Below the pieces are notes generated by a model. That model was given only the letters and a program-made list of their open reading frames with translations. It searched no databases and was not told the origin of the DNA. Position numbers and translations under genes: made by a program. DNA of 64,000 nt, from contig JAYZUZ010000019.1 of the NCBI GenBank assembly GCA_036156195.1, forward strand, positions 55,016 through 119,015, given 5' to 3'. Source of the stretch: Abyssibacter sp036156195. Its GTDB lineage: Bacteria; Pseudomonadota; Gammaproteobacteria; Nevskiales; OUC007. Positions 17,247 through 25,251 of the stretch are shown here, piece after piece. Each line of letters opens with the position of its first letter. Position 1 is the first letter of the stretch.

Positions 17247-17902
17247 ATCAAGACGACATGAAGCGCGCCGTTGCACGCGCCGCCCTGGATGAGATCGTGC
17301 CCGGCGCCATATTGGGCGTTGGCACCGGCTCGACTGTGAACTTCCTCATCGAACTGCTTGCCCAACGGCGTGACGACATTCCAGGCGCAGTCTCCTCGTC
17401 AGAGGCCAGCACCGAGCGACTCAAAGCCATCGGCATCCCGGTCCTCGAACTCAACGAGGTGGACCACATCCCGGTCTATATTGATGGCGCCGACGAGGTC
17501 ACGCCGCAGGGTTTCATGACCAAGGGCGGTGGTGGAGCACTCACGCGCGAGAAGATCATCGCCTCCGCCAGCGATCGCTTCGTCTGCATTGTCGATCAGA
17601 GCAAACTGGTCAACCAGCTCGGCGCCTTTCCACTCCCGGTGGAGGTCATCCCCATGGCCGAAGCCCTGATTACTCGCTCGCTGGCCAAACGTGGCGGCAC
17701 ACCTGCGACGCGTGAAGGCTTTATCACCGACAACGGCAACCTCATCATCGACACCACGGGCCTCAGCATCGAAGACCCAGTCGCCTTTGAACAATCACTG
17801 ACCGCCGAGCCCGGGGTCGTGACCTGCGGCACCTTCGCACTGACACCTGCTCACCGGATTCTGGTCGCCGCCCCCGAGGGCACACGGACCATCGACTGTT
17901 GA
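17243..17902 (+). CDS. rpiA: Ribose-5-phosphate isomerase A
   Basis: 219 residues. Interconverts ribose 5-phosphate and ribulose 5-phosphate in the pentose phosphate pathway. The family motifs GVGTGSTVNFLI, SSEASTERL, YIDGADEV (catalytic Asp/Glu region) and TKGGGGALTREKI are intact. It overlaps the yggS stop by four bases. A small inverted repeat (TGACA/TGTCA, 17900-17914) straddles the stop, but no convincing terminator follows before the pilA promoter. Confidence 0.96.
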   Translation: MNQDDMKRAVARAALDEIVPGAILGVGTGSTVNFLIELLAQRRDDIPGAVSSSEASTERLKAIGIPVLELNEVDHIPVYIDGADEVTPQGFMTKGGGGALTREKIIASASDRFVCIVDQSKLVNQLGAFPLPVEVIPMAEALITRSLAKRGGTPATREGFITDNGNLIIDTTGLSIEDPVAFEQSLTAEPGVVTCGTFALTPAHRILVAAPEGTRTIDC

Positions 17903-17997
17903 CATAAATTGTCAGATGCTGCCCTAAATGGTCTTGGCTGCTAGCACACAAGAGCCGTAACTGATTGTTTTTAATGGCTACAGCCCTAGCACAATAC

Positions 17998-18013
17998 TGG
18001 CACCATCCCTGCT
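17998..18013 (+). promoter_or_regulatory. Sigma-54 (RpoN) promoter of pilA
   Basis: TGGCACCATCCCTGCT matches the -24/-12 consensus TGGCACG-N4-TTGC: the GG (17999-18000) and GC (18011-18012) doublets have the exact required spacing. It lies 62 bases before the pilA ATG. Pilin genes of many gammaproteobacteria are transcribed from such promoters under the PilS-PilR two-component system. PilR-binding sites would be expected in 17903-17990, and pilRS are not in this window. Confidence 0.82.
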
Positions 18014-18075
18014 CGGCTTACGTTAGGCGGCGTGATGCCGCTGCGCATCAACACTTTCCTTGGGAGAAATCACCA

Positions 18076-18510
18076 ATGCAGAACAAACAGCAGGGCTTCA
18101 CGCTGATCGAACTGATGATCGTCGTCGCGATCATCGGCATTCTGGCCGCCATCGCGATCCCGGCCTATCAGGACTACACCATTCGCGCGAAGGTCAGCGA
18201 AGTGATGGGCCTGGCGGGTAACGCGAAGACAAACATCGGCGAATATTTCATCTCCACCGGCAACATGCCGTCGAGCACGACAATCGCCGGCGTTAACACC
18301 AGCACGGCTCAGAGCGACTACGTCTCCGCCATCGCTTTTGCCACGAACGGCACCGGCGCAACCATGACCTACACGCTGGCCAACCTTGGTGGTGACGCCA
18401 ACGGTGACACGCTGATCATGCAGTACTCCGGCACATCCAATGGACTGACCATGGATTGCACTGGCGGCACTTTGGACCAGAAATATCGTCCGGCTAACTG
18501 CCGTAGCTAA
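18076..18510 (+). CDS. pilA: Type IVa major pilin PilA
   Basis: A 144-residue prepilin. The leader MQNKQQG is cut by PilD before Phe; the mature N terminus FTLIELMIVVAIIGILAAIA has the invariant Glu5 and the hydrophobic assembly helix. The C-terminal disulfide loop runs from Cys in TMDCTGG to Cys in RPANC, with 13 residues between, and the protein ends in Arg-Ser. In some Pseudomonas strains a C-terminal pilin Ser is O-glycosylated, and here a membrane glycosyltransferase gene follows. GGGAG precedes the ATG by nine bases. Behind a sigma-54 promoter and before a strong terminator, so high expression is expected. Confidence 0.95.
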   Translation: MQNKQQGFTLIELMIVVAIIGILAAIAIPAYQDYTIRAKVSEVMGLAGNAKTNIGEYFISTGNMPSSTTIAGVNTSTAQSDYVSAIAFATNGTGATMTYTLANLGGDANGDTLIMQYSGTSNGLTMDCTGGTLDQKYRPANCRS

Positions 18511-18530
18511 GGCGACCAGCTAGACACAAA

Positions 18531-18563
18531 CCCTCGGCGGCGTTAGCTGCCGAGGGTTTTTTT
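18531..18563 (+). terminator. Rho-independent terminator after pilA
   Basis: Eight-bp GC-rich stem CCCTCGGC (18531-18538) / GCCGAGGG (18549-18556), with possible extra pairing inside the ten-base loop, followed by seven T residues. It lies 20 bases after the pilA stop and only 19 bases before the start of the next gene, so that gene probably depends on read-through. Confidence 0.93.
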
Positions 18564-18581
18564 ATTCAGGCCGACACGATC

Positions 18582-20546
18582 TTGACTCACAAACTTTTTT
18601 CCCAAGCGCTCATTGGTGGACTGCTATTCGCAGTCTTGATAGTCGCGGCGCTGGCCTACAGACCCGCGCTGACAGGCCCGTTTCTGCTCGACGACTTTCA
18701 TAACATTGGGACGATGCAGGGCGGCGTTGAAACCGCCGACGACGTGCGAGAGCATCTTTTCGTCCCCGTCGCAGGTGCGACGAACCGCCCCATTGCTCGA
18801 GCCAGCTTCCTCCTCGACGACAATGCCTGGCCGAGCTCTGCACCCCAGTTCAAATGGACGAATCTCCTGCTCCATTTGCTCTGCGGCGTACTCGTTTTTG
18901 CAGTGTTTCGGAAAATATTCGAGCTCCTAGGGCGTTCTGAGACTCATGCGGCTTGGTTGTCCCTCGCGGTCGCATCGATCTGGCTCTTACACCCATTCAA
19001 TCTCTCCACTACCATGTATGTCGTCCAGCGCATGACACAGCTGTCGGCGCTGTTCACGTTGTGCGGAATCCTGGCGTACTTGCACCTACGCCCAATGCAG
19101 GCGCGTTGGTCTTGGCGACATGCTGCATCCATCACACTCGCGACTGCGATCTGTTTGCTCCTGGCCACCCTCAGCAAAGAGAACGGCGTCCTGCTGATCG
19201 TCCTGATCGCAGCGCTCGAAGTCGCTTTGTTCTCCAAAGTCTCGACTGTCCCGACCAGTTTCAAAGCATGGCGAGTACTTATTGTCTTTGTTCCGACCGT
19301 ACTTCTGATTGCGTACGTTGCCTATCTACCGAACTGGATCGATGGCTATCGGCACCGAGAATTCGATCTACTTGAACGCCTACTCACGCAGCCCGTCGTT
19401 CTTGTCGAATACCTGTACCGAATCGTCTCGTTTAGGACCTTTGGTATTGGTGTATTCCAGGACGACCAAGTCGTTCGTACATCGCTGCTCGAACCCTCGG
19501 TGCTCTTAAGCCTCGCTTTCTGGGTCCTAGTAGCGGGCCTCTCTTGGTGGATGAAGCAACGGCAACCGATCTTCTTGTTCGCGATACTTTGGTTCCTTGG
19601 CGGACACCTGTTGGAATCCACGACCATCCCGCTGGAACTGTACTTCGATCATCGCAACTACCTGCCCATGCTGGGCCCCTTGGCCGCTACCGTGTTCGGC
19701 ATCGATGCGCTGCTAGCCAAAGGCACAGATCACCCTCTTGCCTTTTCTGCAATCGCACTCGCCAGTCTTGCTCTATTCGCCGGTATTCAGCTCCACTTGC
19801 TAGCCCAACCTTGGGGTAAGGCTGATGAGCTGGTGCTGTTAATGGCGACCGAACACCCCGATTCGCCGCGCGCAACCCGTAGTCTTGTCCGCTGGATGGA
19901 GCATTTCTTCCAGCGGGAACAAGCACTGGACATACTGGATAGCGAGTTCAACGGACCGCCCCCACGTGACGTCAGTCTGGCCATGATGTCGGTGGATATC
20001 ACATGCAAAGCCGGGCTCCCTCATCGGTATGATCTGGGAACACTGGCACAATCCCCAAAGAATCTTGCCCTGACCGACGGGGTTGGGCCGACGGCACCAC
20101 AACTCCTGGCCTCCATTCGATCCAAGCCATGTCCCGAGCTGTTACCTGGCTTATATCAATTGCTCGAAAACAGCCCAGAGATGACGCCGCGTCTATCCAG
20201 TCCCGGTAAGCGCAATGCCAAGCTGCTCAGACTCAATGCCCGAGTACTGCTGGAGAATGGCGAGTTGGAACGCGCCAGGGATAATCTTCACAGGGCTTAT
20301 GAGCTCCACCCATCTGCAGGGACGGCGTTCGCTCTGACAGAATTCTGGCTCACAGTTGGCCACATTCCATCGGCACTCGCATGGCTTGAGCGCACTGAAG
20401 AGTTGGAGATGAAGCACCGGAATCCGCTACGACCAGACCTCTCCTCCACGTTTTCAGAGAAACGCGCGCTACTCGAGAAAATCAATGTGCAATCCAGCCA
20501 AACTACTCCAACGCCCCGCCTCCAGCATGGAGAAACCGCCCAGTGA
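18582..20546 (+). CDS. GT-C-fold integral membrane glycosyltransferase-like protein with C-terminal TPR region; candidate pilin glycosyltransferase
   Basis: 654 residues, not a named family to me. A signal-anchor helix (residues about 8-27) is followed by a first extracytoplasmic loop with the acidic pair in GPFLLDDFHNI, then NRPIARASFLLDD and FKWTNLLLHLL. About ten more hydrophobic segments extend to about residue 410. The acidic pair in the first loop and the multi-helix layout fit GT-C enzymes that use polyprenyl-phosphate sugars. Residues about 410-620 are soluble and contain TPR-like helices (LLRLNARVLLENGELERARD). The start is a TTG at 18582 with a weak ribosome site; no better start keeps the first helix. 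Placement directly after pilA resembles tfpO/tfpW. The following GT2 gene overlaps its end. Confidence 0.75.
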   Translation: MTHKLFSQALIGGLLFAVLIVAALAYRPALTGPFLLDDFHNIGTMQGGVETADDVREHLFVPVAGATNRPIARASFLLDDNAWPSSAPQFKWTNLLLHLLCGVLVFAVFRKIFELLGRSETHAAWLSLAVASIWLLHPFNLSTTMYVVQRMTQLSALFTLCGILAYLHLRPMQARWSWRHAASITLATAICLLLATLSKENGVLLIVLIAALEVALFSKVSTVPTSFKAWRVLIVFVPTVLLIAYVAYLPNWIDGYRHREFDLLERLLTQPVVLVEYLYRIVSFRTFGIGVFQDDQVVRTSLLEPSVLLSLAFWVLVAGLSWWMKQRQPIFLFAILWFLGGHLLESTTIPLELYFDHRNYLPMLGPLAATVFGIDALLAKGTDHPLAFSAIALASLALFAGIQLHLLAQPWGKADELVLLMATEHPDSPRATRSLVRWMEHFFQREQALDILDSEFNGPPPRDVSLAMMSVDITCKAGLPHRYDLGTLAQSPKNLALTDGVGPTAPQLLASIRSKPCPELLPGLYQLLENSPEMTPRLSSPGKRNAKLLRLNARVLLENGELERARDNLHRAYELHPSAGTAFALTEFWLTVGHIPSALAWLERTEELEMKHRNPLRPDLSSTFSEKRALLEKINVQSSQTTPTPRLQHGETAQ

Positions 20547-21460
20547 CTGAGAGCGACCACCTAGCCGCAAGCGGTTGGGCGATCAGCGATATCACTTGCG
20601 TCATCCCAGCCAAGAACGAAAGCGCGACAATTGCCGCCGTTGTCGGGACCGCGCTCAATCTGGGCGTTGCGGAAGTGATTGTCGTGGATGACGGTTCAAC
20701 GGATGAAACCGCAAAGCTAGCTGCCGAAGCGGGAGCCCGGGTCGTCAGTCACGCCTACTCGAAAGGCAATGGCGCTGCCATCAAGACGGGAGCTCGGCAC
20801 GCCGCAAGCAAACTACTGGCAATGTTCGACGGCGATGGCCAGCATGACCCTTTGGAACTGCGCTCACTCCTGGACCGGATCAATCAAGGATACGATTTGG
20901 TAGTCGGTGCACGCCGCCGCAGGGGGCAAGCCAGCGGCCTACGCCACATTGGCAATTCTGTGTACAACCGCCTCGCCTCGTGGATTGTTGGACAACCGGT
21001 GCTCGATCTCACGTCTGGGTTTCGGCTCGTGAAGCGCCGCCTGTTCTTGGAAGTACTGGCGCTGCTACCCAACGGTTTTTCCTATCCGACGACCTCGACC
21101 ATGGCGTTCTACCGCAGCGGCTACAGCGTGACATTCATGGACATCGAAGTTGCGAAGCGGCAGGACGAATCCACTAGTCACATCAACTTGTGGAAGGATG
21201 GCGGGCGCTTCCTGCTCATCATCTTTCGCATTGCGGTGCTCTACTCGCCCCTGAAGGTGTTCTTTCCGGCAGCCATGTCGTTCTTCGCCGGAGGCGTGGC
21301 CTACTACTTGTACACATTCCTGACGGACGGCCGCTTTACCAACTTCGGTGCGTTGCTCCTAACCACATCGGTGGTGATTTTTCTGATTGGCCTAGTCTCG
21401 GAGCAAATCACGACGCTCACTTACTTATCATCCAAGCGCAACGACGCGGGTAGCGGGTGA
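20543..21460 (+). CDS. GT2 glycosyltransferase, polyprenyl-phosphate sugar synthase-like
   Basis: 305 residues from a GTG that overlaps the previous stop (GTGA). The GT-A domain (about 15-235) shows CVIPAKNESATIAAVV, EVIVVDDGSTDETA, SKGNGAAIKTG, the DxD-type AMFDGDGQHDP and a DLTSGFRLVKR segment, all typical of DPM1/GtrB-like enzymes that load a sugar from a nucleotide donor onto undecaprenyl phosphate. Two C-terminal membrane helices (about 240-290) follow. Gene coupling to the GT-C protein suggests it makes the lipid-linked sugar that the GT-C protein transfers. The identity of the sugar is unknown. Confidence 0.85.
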   Translation: MTESDHLAASGWAISDITCVIPAKNESATIAAVVGTALNLGVAEVIVVDDGSTDETAKLAAEAGARVVSHAYSKGNGAAIKTGARHAASKLLAMFDGDGQHDPLELRSLLDRINQGYDLVVGARRRRGQASGLRHIGNSVYNRLASWIVGQPVLDLTSGFRLVKRRLFLEVLALLPNGFSYPTTSTMAFYRSGYSVTFMDIEVAKRQDESTSHINLWKDGGRFLLIIFRIAVLYSPLKVFFPAAMSFFAGGVAYYLYTFLTDGRFTNFGALLLTTSVVIFLIGLVSEQITTLTYLSSKRNDAGSG

Positions 21461-21476
21461 ATCCTCGGTGACTAGA

Positions 21477-22202
21477 ATGCTCCGTTCTCTCCGCCGACTG
21501 TCCCACTCGATTCGTCGTGAAGTCACAAGCAGCGATACCGCGCTGATTACCCTCGTTGAGCGGATAGTCAGCGAAGAGATCGCCCAACGGTGCGTGCGAG
21601 ACGAGGCCGCTGTATTTGACGATCAGTGGCTCGCACGACAATTTTGCGTGGAGCGCCTCCGCGCCAGTCCCGTCAACGGTCTGAATCTCGAATTCGGTGT
21701 ATTCAGGGCACAGTCCATCAACTTTTTCGCTGAGCAGTTACCCGATCAAACCTTTCACGGCTTCGACAGTTTTGAGGGCCTACCCAGCGGAGATGGATTC
21801 TGGGCGCGCTATTTTTCCAAGGGCCGTTTTGACGTGGGCGGCCAACTGCCGCTGACGCGACCGAACGTCACACTCCATGCTGGCTGGATCAAGGACACCT
21901 TGCCCGCCATGCTGGAAACCATGCCCGATGCACCGGTGCGTTTCGCGCATATCGACACCGACATCTACGAATCCGCTAGGCAGGTACTGGAATTAATCGG
22001 GCCTCGCTTGCGCAGCGGAAGCATTTTGCTCTTCGACGAGTTCTGCAACTACCCAGGCTTTACAAGCGAGGAATACCGCGCATTTCAAGAATTTGTCGCT
22101 ATATACAAGCTCGAATACAAGATCATCTGCGCTGCAATGAATGAACGCCGGTTCGGTGCGCTGGGCAAGGTGGCGATGGAGATTATGAGCCTGGATCACT
22201 GA
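21477..22202 (+). CDS. TylF/MycF-like SAM-dependent methyltransferase
   Basis: 241 residues from ATG 21477, preceded by GGTGA; a GTG at 21468 would add three residues. The class I methyltransferase elements LNLEFGVFRAQSINFFAEQL (SAM-binding glycine region) and FHGFDSFEGLPSGDG are present, as are FAHIDTDIYESARQVLEL and LLFDEFCNYPGF, which supply metal-binding acidic residues. The pattern is that of TylF-type sugar O-methyltransferases. It starts 16 bases after the GT2 gene and could methylate the glycan made by this unit. Its stop overlaps the convergent flippase gene by seven bases. Confidence 0.82.
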   Translation: MLRSLRRLSHSIRREVTSSDTALITLVERIVSEEIAQRCVRDEAAVFDDQWLARQFCVERLRASPVNGLNLEFGVFRAQSINFFAEQLPDQTFHGFDSFEGLPSGDGFWARYFSKGRFDVGGQLPLTRPNVTLHAGWIKDTLPAMLETMPDAPVRFAHIDTDIYESARQVLELIGPRLRSGSILLFDEFCNYPGFTSEEYRAFQEFVAIYKLEYKIICAAMNERRFGALGKVAMEIMSLDH

Positions 22203-23425
22203 ACGACTTCCCGCCCGCGAATACGCACCTCGCCTCGGTAGCAAGCGATCGCCACGGGCACAGAGAGACAGAGACTTCCACCGGCGTGTGCCCAGGCAGC
22301 ACCCGCCGCGACACGGTCGGGCAAGAGCAAGAGCAGCAGCACATAGATTCCGACGCTGAGTAGATTCAGCAAGCCAAGCCGCCCGACGCGGTCCGCGTGC
22401 ACGAAGTACTTTGCGTGCATGAGATAGACGAAGTGCAGCCAGTGAGAGGCCAGCAGAATCGGCAGATACGCAACACCGCTGCCGTACTCTCCACTGGTCA
22501 AGTGTTGATAGATCAAGCGACCTGCCAAATAGGTCATGGCCGCCGCCCCCAGGGCGCCAACGAGCAACCGGAGCCTCAGCCGGCTCACTTCGACGCAGTC
22601 CCCGGTCTTGTAGAGCACCAGCGACTTCGGCGTGAACAAATTGTTCATCGCCGTTGTGACAACAAGCATGGCGGACGACAATGCAAAGGCGACCATATAG
22701 ACGCCGAGTTCGGCCACGCCAATGACATAGGCCAACAAGATCCGGTCGAGACCCAATCGAATCCACTGCGCGACCACCTGGGGAGTACTGCGCAATGAAA
22801 ACGAGACGATTCTGTGGAATGTCGCGGCCTCCCATTGAAGGCGGCCATGCAAGCTAAATCCGAAGCAGCGTAGCGCCACTCCCAAGGTGATCGCCAGAGC
22901 CATCACATAACCCACTGTTCGCCCATCAATCGGTTCGAGACCAAGGCCGATCAGCGCGAAGGCTACGGCCAGCAGTAATACGCTGCGCACGATTTCCACT
23001 ACGCCGTACGCGCGAATGTCCTCACGCGCCAGCGCCACCTTTTGCGACAGCTCAACGATTGCTGCGAACAGTGCGCCGACCAGCACCAGCGCCGACGCGC
23101 TTGACGAAAACCCAAATTGCGATAGGAAGCGTGGCAGCAAGAGCTGAAGAACTAAGCCAATCACCAGCCACACCATGACAACGAAGCTCACAACGTGGAC
23201 CAAAAACCCTGCGTATTCCTGCGCCCCGAGGTGGGCTCGTTCACGCATCACAAGGGTGTTGGCACCGAACCCGATCGACCCGGCGATGACAAGCATGGCT
23301 GAGATGAAGACCGTGGCCTCACCCATCTCCGAGGGTGACAGCACCAGCGCAAACAGCGGTATCGACACCACCGAAAGCCCCTTCCCCAGACCGGCAATCA
23401 GTAGCAACAGCATGATCTGCTTCAT
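22196..23425 (-). CDS. Wzx-like polysaccharide flippase (MOP superfamily)
   Basis: 409 residues from ATG 23425 (MKQIMLLLLIAGLGKGLSVV); a GTG-type frame extends upstream but lacks membrane-protein character. About 12 hydrophobic segments and the N-terminal pattern GLSVVSIPLFALVLSPSEMG are typical of O-antigen and capsule flippases, which move undecaprenyl-linked oligosaccharides across the inner membrane. Last gene of the minus-strand glycan operon, 64 bases after the oxygenase-like gene. Its 3' end overlaps the convergent methyltransferase by seven bases. No Wzy polymerase is recognisable in the window. Confidence 0.82.
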   Translation of the reverse strand: MKQIMLLLLIAGLGKGLSVVSIPLFALVLSPSEMGEATVFISAMLVIAGSIGFGANTLVMRERAHLGAQEYAGFLVHVVSFVVMVWLVIGLVLQLLLPRFLSQFGFSSSASALVLVGALFAAIVELSQKVALAREDIRAYGVVEIVRSVLLLAVAFALIGLGLEPIDGRTVGYVMALAITLGVALRCFGFSLHGRLQWEAATFHRIVSFSLRSTPQVVAQWIRLGLDRILLAYVIGVAELGVYMVAFALSSAMLVVTTAMNNLFTPKSLVLYKTGDCVEVSRLRLRLLVGALGAAAMTYLAGRLIYQHLTSGEYGSGVAYLPILLASHWLHFVYLMHAKYFVHADRVGRLGLLNLLSVGIYVLLLLLLPDRVAAGAAWAHAGGSLCLSVPVAIACYRGEVRIRGREVVQ

Positions 23426-23489
23426 GTGCACGCACCCGGAAATACGTGTCGAGCGTGTCGCGTTCCCAACGCGGAGATGGCGCTCACAC

Positions 23490-24407
23490 TTACATCGCCT
23501 CACCATTGTGGCGGGGCTTACCCGGCGTTGAGTGCGCGCGGAGGTTCTGCCCCCTGGTCCTTACGAATGCAGGCTGTGAAGCCATTTCCAGCTGACGGAC
23601 CCGCTTGCGGAGCCAGGGGCGCAGCATCCTGAGAACCACCCCCGACAGTATGCCGGCACCACTGACTCCGTCGACATACTTGTGAACGGGAAGGCGATGC
23701 GCATGCAAGCGCAACACTCTTCGCACCTGCCCGGACCGGACCTGTTCAGCCATGTGAAAGCAGTCAGAATCGAAAACGACCATGTCACCCGGCATGCCGG
23801 TGAACTTGAACTGGAGCCGTATCAACTCATGCGGCACGTCGTTGCTCAGCGTGCCAAGCTGACCGCCCAGCAGTACATGTCGATCTGCCATAGCCCGCGC
23901 CCAGTGATGGGTGCCCGGCGACACGAGTAACCCACCGTCGCCGTCTCCAACTCGGGACGCAAGCACGTAGAGCTTCAGGCTATGTTGACGATCGAAATGC
24001 CAAGGCAGCAACATATCCGGCGAGGCCCCATCAGACGTTAGGAACACGGCAGACGGGCAGCGCACGGGCTCTCCCAGATAGAGCCGGCAGACTTCAGAGA
24101 ACATTGCAGCGTGTGAAGCGAGCGCGTTGTATGCGTCTTCTTTCTTGAGCAGGCCGGTGTCGTGCACGCGGAGCACGTGACCCGCCGGGTTGGAAGGATG
24201 CTGGTGATGCTGAACTCTTCGCGACCCCAATTCTGGCGCCCGGGCTGAAAGACTCTCAATTAACGCATCGAACCGCCCTTCACAGCGTTCGATTGGATCC
24301 GCAGGTCTAATGACAGCAAGGCCCGATGTTCGCAGACTGGAGACCACAGCGTGCGCATCAGCTTCCACCGTGTAGGCGTCTGGAGCGCATTCAACAGTGG
24401 TTCTCAT
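23490..24407 (-). CDS. PhyH-like Fe(II)/2-oxoglutarate dioxygenase family protein
   Basis: 305 residues from ATG 24407, chosen because AAGGGGAG lies seven bases upstream; a longer frame exists but lacks such a site. The core resembles phytanoyl-CoA dioxygenase-type cupins: LLPWHFDRQHSLKLYVL holds a His-x-Asp pair, GGLLVSPGTHHW follows, and MPGDMVVFDSDCFHMAEQ gives the distal His. These could form the 2-His-1-carboxylate iron site. The substrate is unknown; in this operon hydroxylation of a sugar or lipid carrier is conceivable. It lies 46 bases after the SGNH-like gene. The C-terminal 50 residues are basic and low in conservation. Confidence 0.62.
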   Translation of the reverse strand: MRTTVECAPDAYTVEADAHAVVSSLRTSGLAVIRPADPIERCEGRFDALIESLSARAPELGSRRVQHHQHPSNPAGHVLRVHDTGLLKKEDAYNALASHAAMFSEVCRLYLGEPVRCPSAVFLTSDGASPDMLLPWHFDRQHSLKLYVLASRVGDGDGGLLVSPGTHHWARAMADRHVLLGGQLGTLSNDVPHELIRLQFKFTGMPGDMVVFDSDCFHMAEQVRSGQVRRVLRLHAHRLPVHKYVDGVSGAGILSGVVLRMLRPWLRKRVRQLEMASQPAFVRTRGQNLRAHSTPGKPRHNGEAM

Positions 24408-24453
24408 GCGCACGCTCCCCTTGGCGAATCTGACAGTGGAGTTGAGGGAGGCA

Positions 24454-25251
24454 TCAATCGGCCCGGAACGCCCGCCGGAGTCGGCGCACGAAACGCCCCC
24501 GCAAGCCCTGTCGCTGTCGCCCTTTTCCATCGCGAGGGCGGTAGCACCGAAACAAGGGATCGGGTTCGAGCCAGTCGAATCCGGTGAGTTCGAGAGGCCA
24601 AAGATCGCGACACCCTGGAGCAGTCGGCCAAGGCCGATCAGACCAGAAATTCTGCATCGCCATCGTGGCGAAACGATCCCCGCAATGGATGGCATCAATA
24701 TACCAATCCCGTGGCCCGGTCTGATGCCACTCGCCCATCTCGAACGGGTCTAGCAACCGAACACGGCGATGGCTGGAGACTTTGCTCGCGTAACGATTGA
24801 ATCGGCGGTGTAGACCTGTCTGCCGCGCTCGCAGCGTGGCAGGCGGCAGGAGGAGATCTATGCTGCGATCATGACACTCTGCAAGTGACTCGAGTAAGCC
24901 GACCAACTGCTCGGCTTCGCGCAATAAGACAGCTTCGGCATTATTTGAATGACAGGCATCCGTCTCGCCGCGCAGATGCCACCCTCGGCCGAGCAGATAC
25001 CTGCAAACCGCCTCGCCGTATAGCAATACGGGTTGGGACGTCGCCGGACAGCGTTGAATCGCGCGTGCGATGCTCGTTCGCGTGCTCTCGGCATTGGCGC
25101 CGGAAAGGAAATTCAACCGTTTTCCCGGACCGAGAAAGACCGGAATCGCAGCCGCCTGGGTGGAGAACGCCCTGACATGCGAATCACCCAGTATCACCAC
25201 CCGGCTTTCAAGCGCAGTCTCTACTGGGTCTGCATGCACGGTTTCCGTCAT
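24454..25251 (-). CDS. SGNH/GDSL hydrolase-like protein of the glycan operon
   Basis: 265 residues. RVVILGDSHVRAF near the N terminus looks like SGNH block I with Ser in Gly-Asp-Ser-His, and DWYIDAIHCGDRF late in the protein fits block V (Asp-x-x-His), giving a plausible Ser-Asp-His triad. Blocks II and III are less clear (LLYGEAVCRYLLG may stand for the Gly region). There is no signal peptide, so it should act in the cytoplasm, for example on an O-acyl or similar sugar substituent. The ATG overlaps the stop of the DapA-like gene (ATGA). The C terminus is Arg-rich. Function is inferred. Confidence 0.55.
   Translation of the reverse strand: MTETVHADPVETALESRVVILGDSHVRAFSTQAAAIPVFLGPGKRLNFLSGANAESTRTSIARAIQRCPATSQPVLLYGEAVCRYLLGRGWHLRGETDACHSNNAEAVLLREAEQLVGLLESLAECHDRSIDLLLPPATLRARQTGLHRRFNRYASKVSSHRRVRLLDPFEMGEWHQTGPRDWYIDAIHCGDRFATMAMQNFWSDRPWPTAPGCRDLWPLELTGFDWLEPDPLFRCYRPRDGKGRQRQGLRGRFVRRLRRAFRAD

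Noticed and set aside
16847..17902. Longer frame that extends rpiA upstream to 16847
   Set aside because: RpiA homology begins at MNQDDMKRAVARAALDEIV; the upstream part is yggS read in another frame, and the ATG at 17243 overlaps the yggS stop in the usual way.
17900..17914. TGACA/TGTCA inverted repeat at the rpiA stop as a terminator
   Set aside because: The stem is only five bases, AT-rich and without a T-tract; it could equally be chance.
23490..24698. 402-codon version of the PhyH-like gene starting at 24698
   Set aside because: The first 97 codons overlap the SGNH-like gene and lack domain character; a good ribosome site lies in front of ATG 24407.
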